64,000 nucleotides of DNA, from contig NZ_JNNO01000009.1 of assembly GCF_000735585.1 (NCBI RefSeq), positions 37,645 through 101,644 on the forward strand. The letters run 5' to 3'. Positions 61,680 to 64,000 of the stretch are shown piece after piece. The notes under the pieces are model-generated. The model had not been told where the DNA came from, searched no databases, and saw nothing but the letters and a program-made list of their open reading frames with translations. Both the position numbers and the translations under genes were made by a program. Source of the DNA: Devosia sp. LC5. GTDB lineage: Bacteria; Pseudomonadota; Alphaproteobacteria; Rhizobiales; Devosiaceae. Position 1 is the first letter of the stretch, and the number at the start of each line of letters is the position of its first letter.

Positions 61680-62960
61680 ATGGCCAAGACCTACGCACTG
61701 GTGGGAACCGGGGGTCGGGCGCGGATGTTTTATGAAGCCATCCTGGGTCCTCATCGCGAGCATTCCCGTCTCGTCGCGCTTTGCGACACCAACCAGGTCC
61801 GCATGGATTACACCAACCGCGCGATCGAAAAAGAGCTGTCTGGCAAGGCTGTCCCCACCTACAAGGCCGCCGGCTTCGCCAGGATGATCGCCGAGACCAA
61901 GCCTGACACGGTCATCGTCACCTCCATCGATCGCACCCACCACCAATATATCATTGCCGCGCTCGAAGCCGGCTGCGACGTGATCACCGAAAAGCCCATG
62001 ACCACCGATCCCGAAAAGTGCCAGGCGATCCTGGACGCCGTCGAGCGGACCGGCCGGTCGGTAAGGGTGACCTTCAACTACCGCTATGCCCCGCACAATT
62101 CGGCATTGCGCGAACTGATCGCCGAAGGCGCCATCGGCACCCCCACTTCGGTGCATTTCGAATGGCTGCTCGACACTCGCCACGGCGCCGATTATTTCCG
62201 CCGCTGGCACCGCGACAAGCGCAATAGCGGGGGCCTGATGGTCCACAAATCGACCCACCATTTCGACCTGGTCAATTTCTGGCTCAGCAGCCAGCCCGAC
62301 ACGGTCTTTGCCATGGGCGACCTCAAATTCTACGGCCGCGCCAATGCCGAGGAGCGTGGGGTATTCACCCCCTATACCCGCACCACGGGCGTGCAAGCGG
62401 CCAAGGATGATCCCTTCGCCATCGATCTCACCGCTAACCCGGTCCAGAAGGGCCTCTATTGGGATGGCGAAAAGGAAGACGGCTACCAGCGCGACCAGAA
62501 CGTGTTTGGCGACGGCATCTCAATCGAAGATACGATGAACGTCATGGTCCGCTACCGCAACAAGGCGGTCATGACCTATTCGCTCTATGCCTATGCCCCC
62601 TGGGAAGGCTTCAACGTCGCCATCAACGGCACCGGCGGGCGGCTCGAGCTGATGGTGCGCGAAACCTCCTACATCAATGCCGGTTCCACCTCGACCGCCG
62701 AAGGGGCCGCCAAGGGCGTCGATCTCTACCACTTCCCCCTGCATGGGCAAGCCCGCGTCATCCCGATCAAGCATGCCGAGGGCGGCCATGGCGGCGGCGA
62801 CAACATCATGCTCAACGAAATCTTCGGCGACGCCACACCCAGGCCCGGCTACGGCGCCAACCATCGCGACGGCGCGCTGTCAATCTTGACCGGCATCGCC
62901 GCCAACCAGTCCTTCGCCACCGGCCTGCCGGTGGACGTGCGCAAACTGGTTCGGTTCTGA
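61680..62960 (+). CDS. Gfo/Idh/MocA family oxidoreductase
   Basis: 426 residues from ATG at 61680 with GGAG nine bases upstream. N-terminal Rossmann domain with GTGGRARMFYEAI, the conserved CDVITEKPMTTD (EKP motif) and NYRYAPHNSALRELI. The C-terminal alpha/beta domain has GGLMVHKSTHHFDLVNFWL, with the catalytic His. It should oxidise a sugar or inositol derivative with NAD(P). Substrate unknown. Confidence 0.9.
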   Translation: MAKTYALVGTGGRARMFYEAILGPHREHSRLVALCDTNQVRMDYTNRAIEKELSGKAVPTYKAAGFARMIAETKPDTVIVTSIDRTHHQYIIAALEAGCDVITEKPMTTDPEKCQAILDAVERTGRSVRVTFNYRYAPHNSALRELIAEGAIGTPTSVHFEWLLDTRHGADYFRRWHRDKRNSGGLMVHKSTHHFDLVNFWLSSQPDTVFAMGDLKFYGRANAEERGVFTPYTRTTGVQAAKDDPFAIDLTANPVQKGLYWDGEKEDGYQRDQNVFGDGISIEDTMNVMVRYRNKAVMTYSLYAYAPWEGFNVAINGTGGRLELMVRETSYINAGSTSTAEGAAKGVDLYHFPLHGQARVIPIKHAEGGHGGGDNIMLNEIFGDATPRPGYGANHRDGALSILTGIAANQSFATGLPVDVRKLVRF

Positions 62961-62968
62961 AGCCAAAA

Positions 62969-62996
62969 GGGCCCGGCACGCTTTCGCGCCGGGCCC
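62969..62996 (+). terminator. Hairpin after Gfo/Idh/MocA gene
   Basis: GGGCCCGGC (62969-62977) pairs with GCCGGGCCC (62988-62996), 8 bases after the stop. No T run follows, so termination strength is uncertain. Confidence 0.6.
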
Positions 62997-63117
62997 TGTG
63001 AATTGCCGGTTACCCCTACCCCCAAATGCGCAAAATCATGCTAACCATACGTCAACCCATCTGCCTGAAGTGAGTCTCCGGTTGAACTGAGACGTGACTG
63101 GCCGGCCTGGAGATTTG

Positions 63118-64000
63118 ATGAAGGTAGCAATCGACATGGGCGCGACGACGGGGTCTGCGCCCGCCACGCTCGATCTCGAGGAATTGCTGGCTACGCGTTT
63201 GTTAGTGCAGGGAAATTCCGGCTCCGGCAAATCCCATTTGCTGCGCCGCCTGCTCGAACAAAGCGCCCCCTGGGTACAGCAATGCATCATCGATCCCGAA
63301 GGCGATTTCGTCACCCTCGCCGATAAATTCGGCCACGTCGTAGTCGACGCCACCCGCACCGAAACCGAGCTTACCCGCATTGCCGGCCGCATCCGCCAGC
63401 ACCGCGTTTCCGTCGTGCTCAATCTTGAAGGCCTCGACGTCGAGCAGCAAATGCGCGCCGCCGCCGCATTCCTAGGCGGCATGTTCGATGCCGATCGCGA
63501 TTTCTGGTACCCCGTCCTCGTCGTCGTCGACGAGGCCCAGCTCTTCGCCCCCTCCGTGGCCGGCGAAGTCTCCGACGAAGCCCGCAAGCTCTCGCTTGGC
63601 GCCATGACCAATCTCATGTGCCGCGGCCGCAAGCGCGGGCTTGCCGGTGTCATCGCCACCCAGCGTCTCGCCAAGCTCGCCAAGAACGTCGCCGCCGAAG
63701 CCAGTAACTTCCTGATGGGCCGGACCTTTCTCGATATCGACATGGCCCGTGCCGCCGATCTGCTGGGTATGGAAAAGCGCCAGGCCGAGCAGTTTCGCGC
63801 CCTGGCCCGCGGCCATTTCGGGGCTCTCGGCCCCGCCATTTCCCGCCGCCCCATGCCGGTCACCATCGGCGCGGTCGAAACCTCGGCCCGCTCCACCAGC
63901 CCCAAGCTGACCCCCTTCGAGGCTCCTGTCGACGCCGCCGAGCTGATCTTCACCGCCAGCCCCGAAGAGATCGTCCGGCCCGTAGTCCGCCGCCCAGCCC
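63118..64000 (+). CDS. HerA-like/DUF87 ATP-binding protein (cut by right edge)
   Basis: 294 codons visible from ATG at 63118 with GGAG upstream; no stop before the window ends. Walker A GNSGSGKSHLLRRL near residue 33, IIDPEGDF, the Walker B VLVVVDEAQLF and CRGRKRGLAGVIATQR match HerA/FtsK-like hexameric ATPases of the DUF87 group. HerA proteins act in DNA translocation or repair, but many bacterial members are uncharacterised. The role is therefore open. Confidence 0.85.
   Translation, partial: MKVAIDMGATTGSAPATLDLEELLATRLLVQGNSGSGKSHLLRRLLEQSAPWVQQCIIDPEGDFVTLADKFGHVVVDATRTETELTRIAGRIRQHRVSVVLNLEGLDVEQQMRAAAAFLGGMFDADRDFWYPVLVVVDEAQLFAPSVAGEVSDEARKLSLGAMTNLMCRGRKRGLAGVIATQRLAKLAKNVAAEASNFLMGRTFLDIDMARAADLLGMEKRQAEQFRALARGHFGALGPAISRRPMPVTIGAVETSARSTSPKLTPFEAPVDAAELIFTASPEEIVRPVVRRPA

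Overview
The window is dense, high-GC chromosomal DNA, most consistent with an alphaproteobacterium of the order Hyphomicrobiales, possibly Devosia-like. The markers are a GapR/DUF2312 gene, the DUF1036-pyruvate kinase pair, EcfG-type (general stress sigma factor) promoter motifs, many LacI/DeoR/GntR-regulated sugar systems and the gene repertoire as a whole. The genus is inferred from content only. I found no tRNA, rRNA, CRISPR array, prophage or insertion sequence. Both window edges cut a gene: a GH2 glycosidase on the left and a HerA-like ATPase on the right. || Layout. 1-5 kb: GH2 glycosidase with a divergent LacI regulator, and a second, paralogous LacI regulator converging on the first across a 153-bp nested palindrome. 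5-9.3 kb: ABC exporter (with an overlapping small leader-like ORF) and a methyl-accepting chemotaxis protein. 9.7-12.4 kb: a secreted multidomain protein (two concanavalin-like repeats, DUF4344 metallopeptidase, rhodanese-like end without its cysteine). 12.5-14.1 kb: a small two-gene operon divergent from a TetR regulator with duplicated operators. 14.1-14.5 kb: a frameshifted prpF relic. 14.7-19.9 kb: ugpBAEC glycerol-3-phosphate import operon ending in a DeoR regulator. 20.4-24 kb: two cell-wall enzymes (L,D-transpeptidase and DUF882/M15). 24.2-29.3 kb: dxs, a GT2-GtrA glycosyltransferase, and a PIG-V-like membrane glycosyltransferase with a partner. || 29.3-34.3 kb is a run of small stress proteins and DNA-repair genes (DUF3008, DUF892/YciE, LigD polymerase domain, TauE, DUF3175, UdgX). 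Several transcription units there carry a G[G/C]AAC-N16-CGTT promoter of the EcfG type, so the block looks like a general-stress-response island. 34.3-39.2 kb: gapR, DUF1036-pyk, SDR/TetR pair with palindromic operators, SRPBCC protein, rpmJ. 39.5-45.1 kb: oppABCDF peptide importer. 45.3-53.7 kb: a complete beta-oxidation set (fadE, fadJ, fadI on one strand; fadD and a MerR regulator on the other) with matching 16-bp operators before both units. || 53.8-57 kb: UVR-motif protein, ATP-dependent ligase and ligase-associated exonuclease. 57-57.4 kb: a GIY-YIG gene enclosed by copies of a short hairpin repeat whose gene-less doublet occurs at 51.4 kb. This is the best candidate for an undescribed mobile or regulatory system in the window. 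57.4-64 kb: M16C peptidase, GntR regulator with a divergent Gfo/Idh/MocA oxidoreductase, and the partial HerA-like ATPase. || Coordination: most metabolic modules have a local regulator beside them (LacI, DeoR, MerR, GntR, TetR) and visible inverted or repeated operators. Both solute-binding-protein genes (ugpB, oppA) are followed by a hairpin before the permease genes, which would set binding protein above permease levels.
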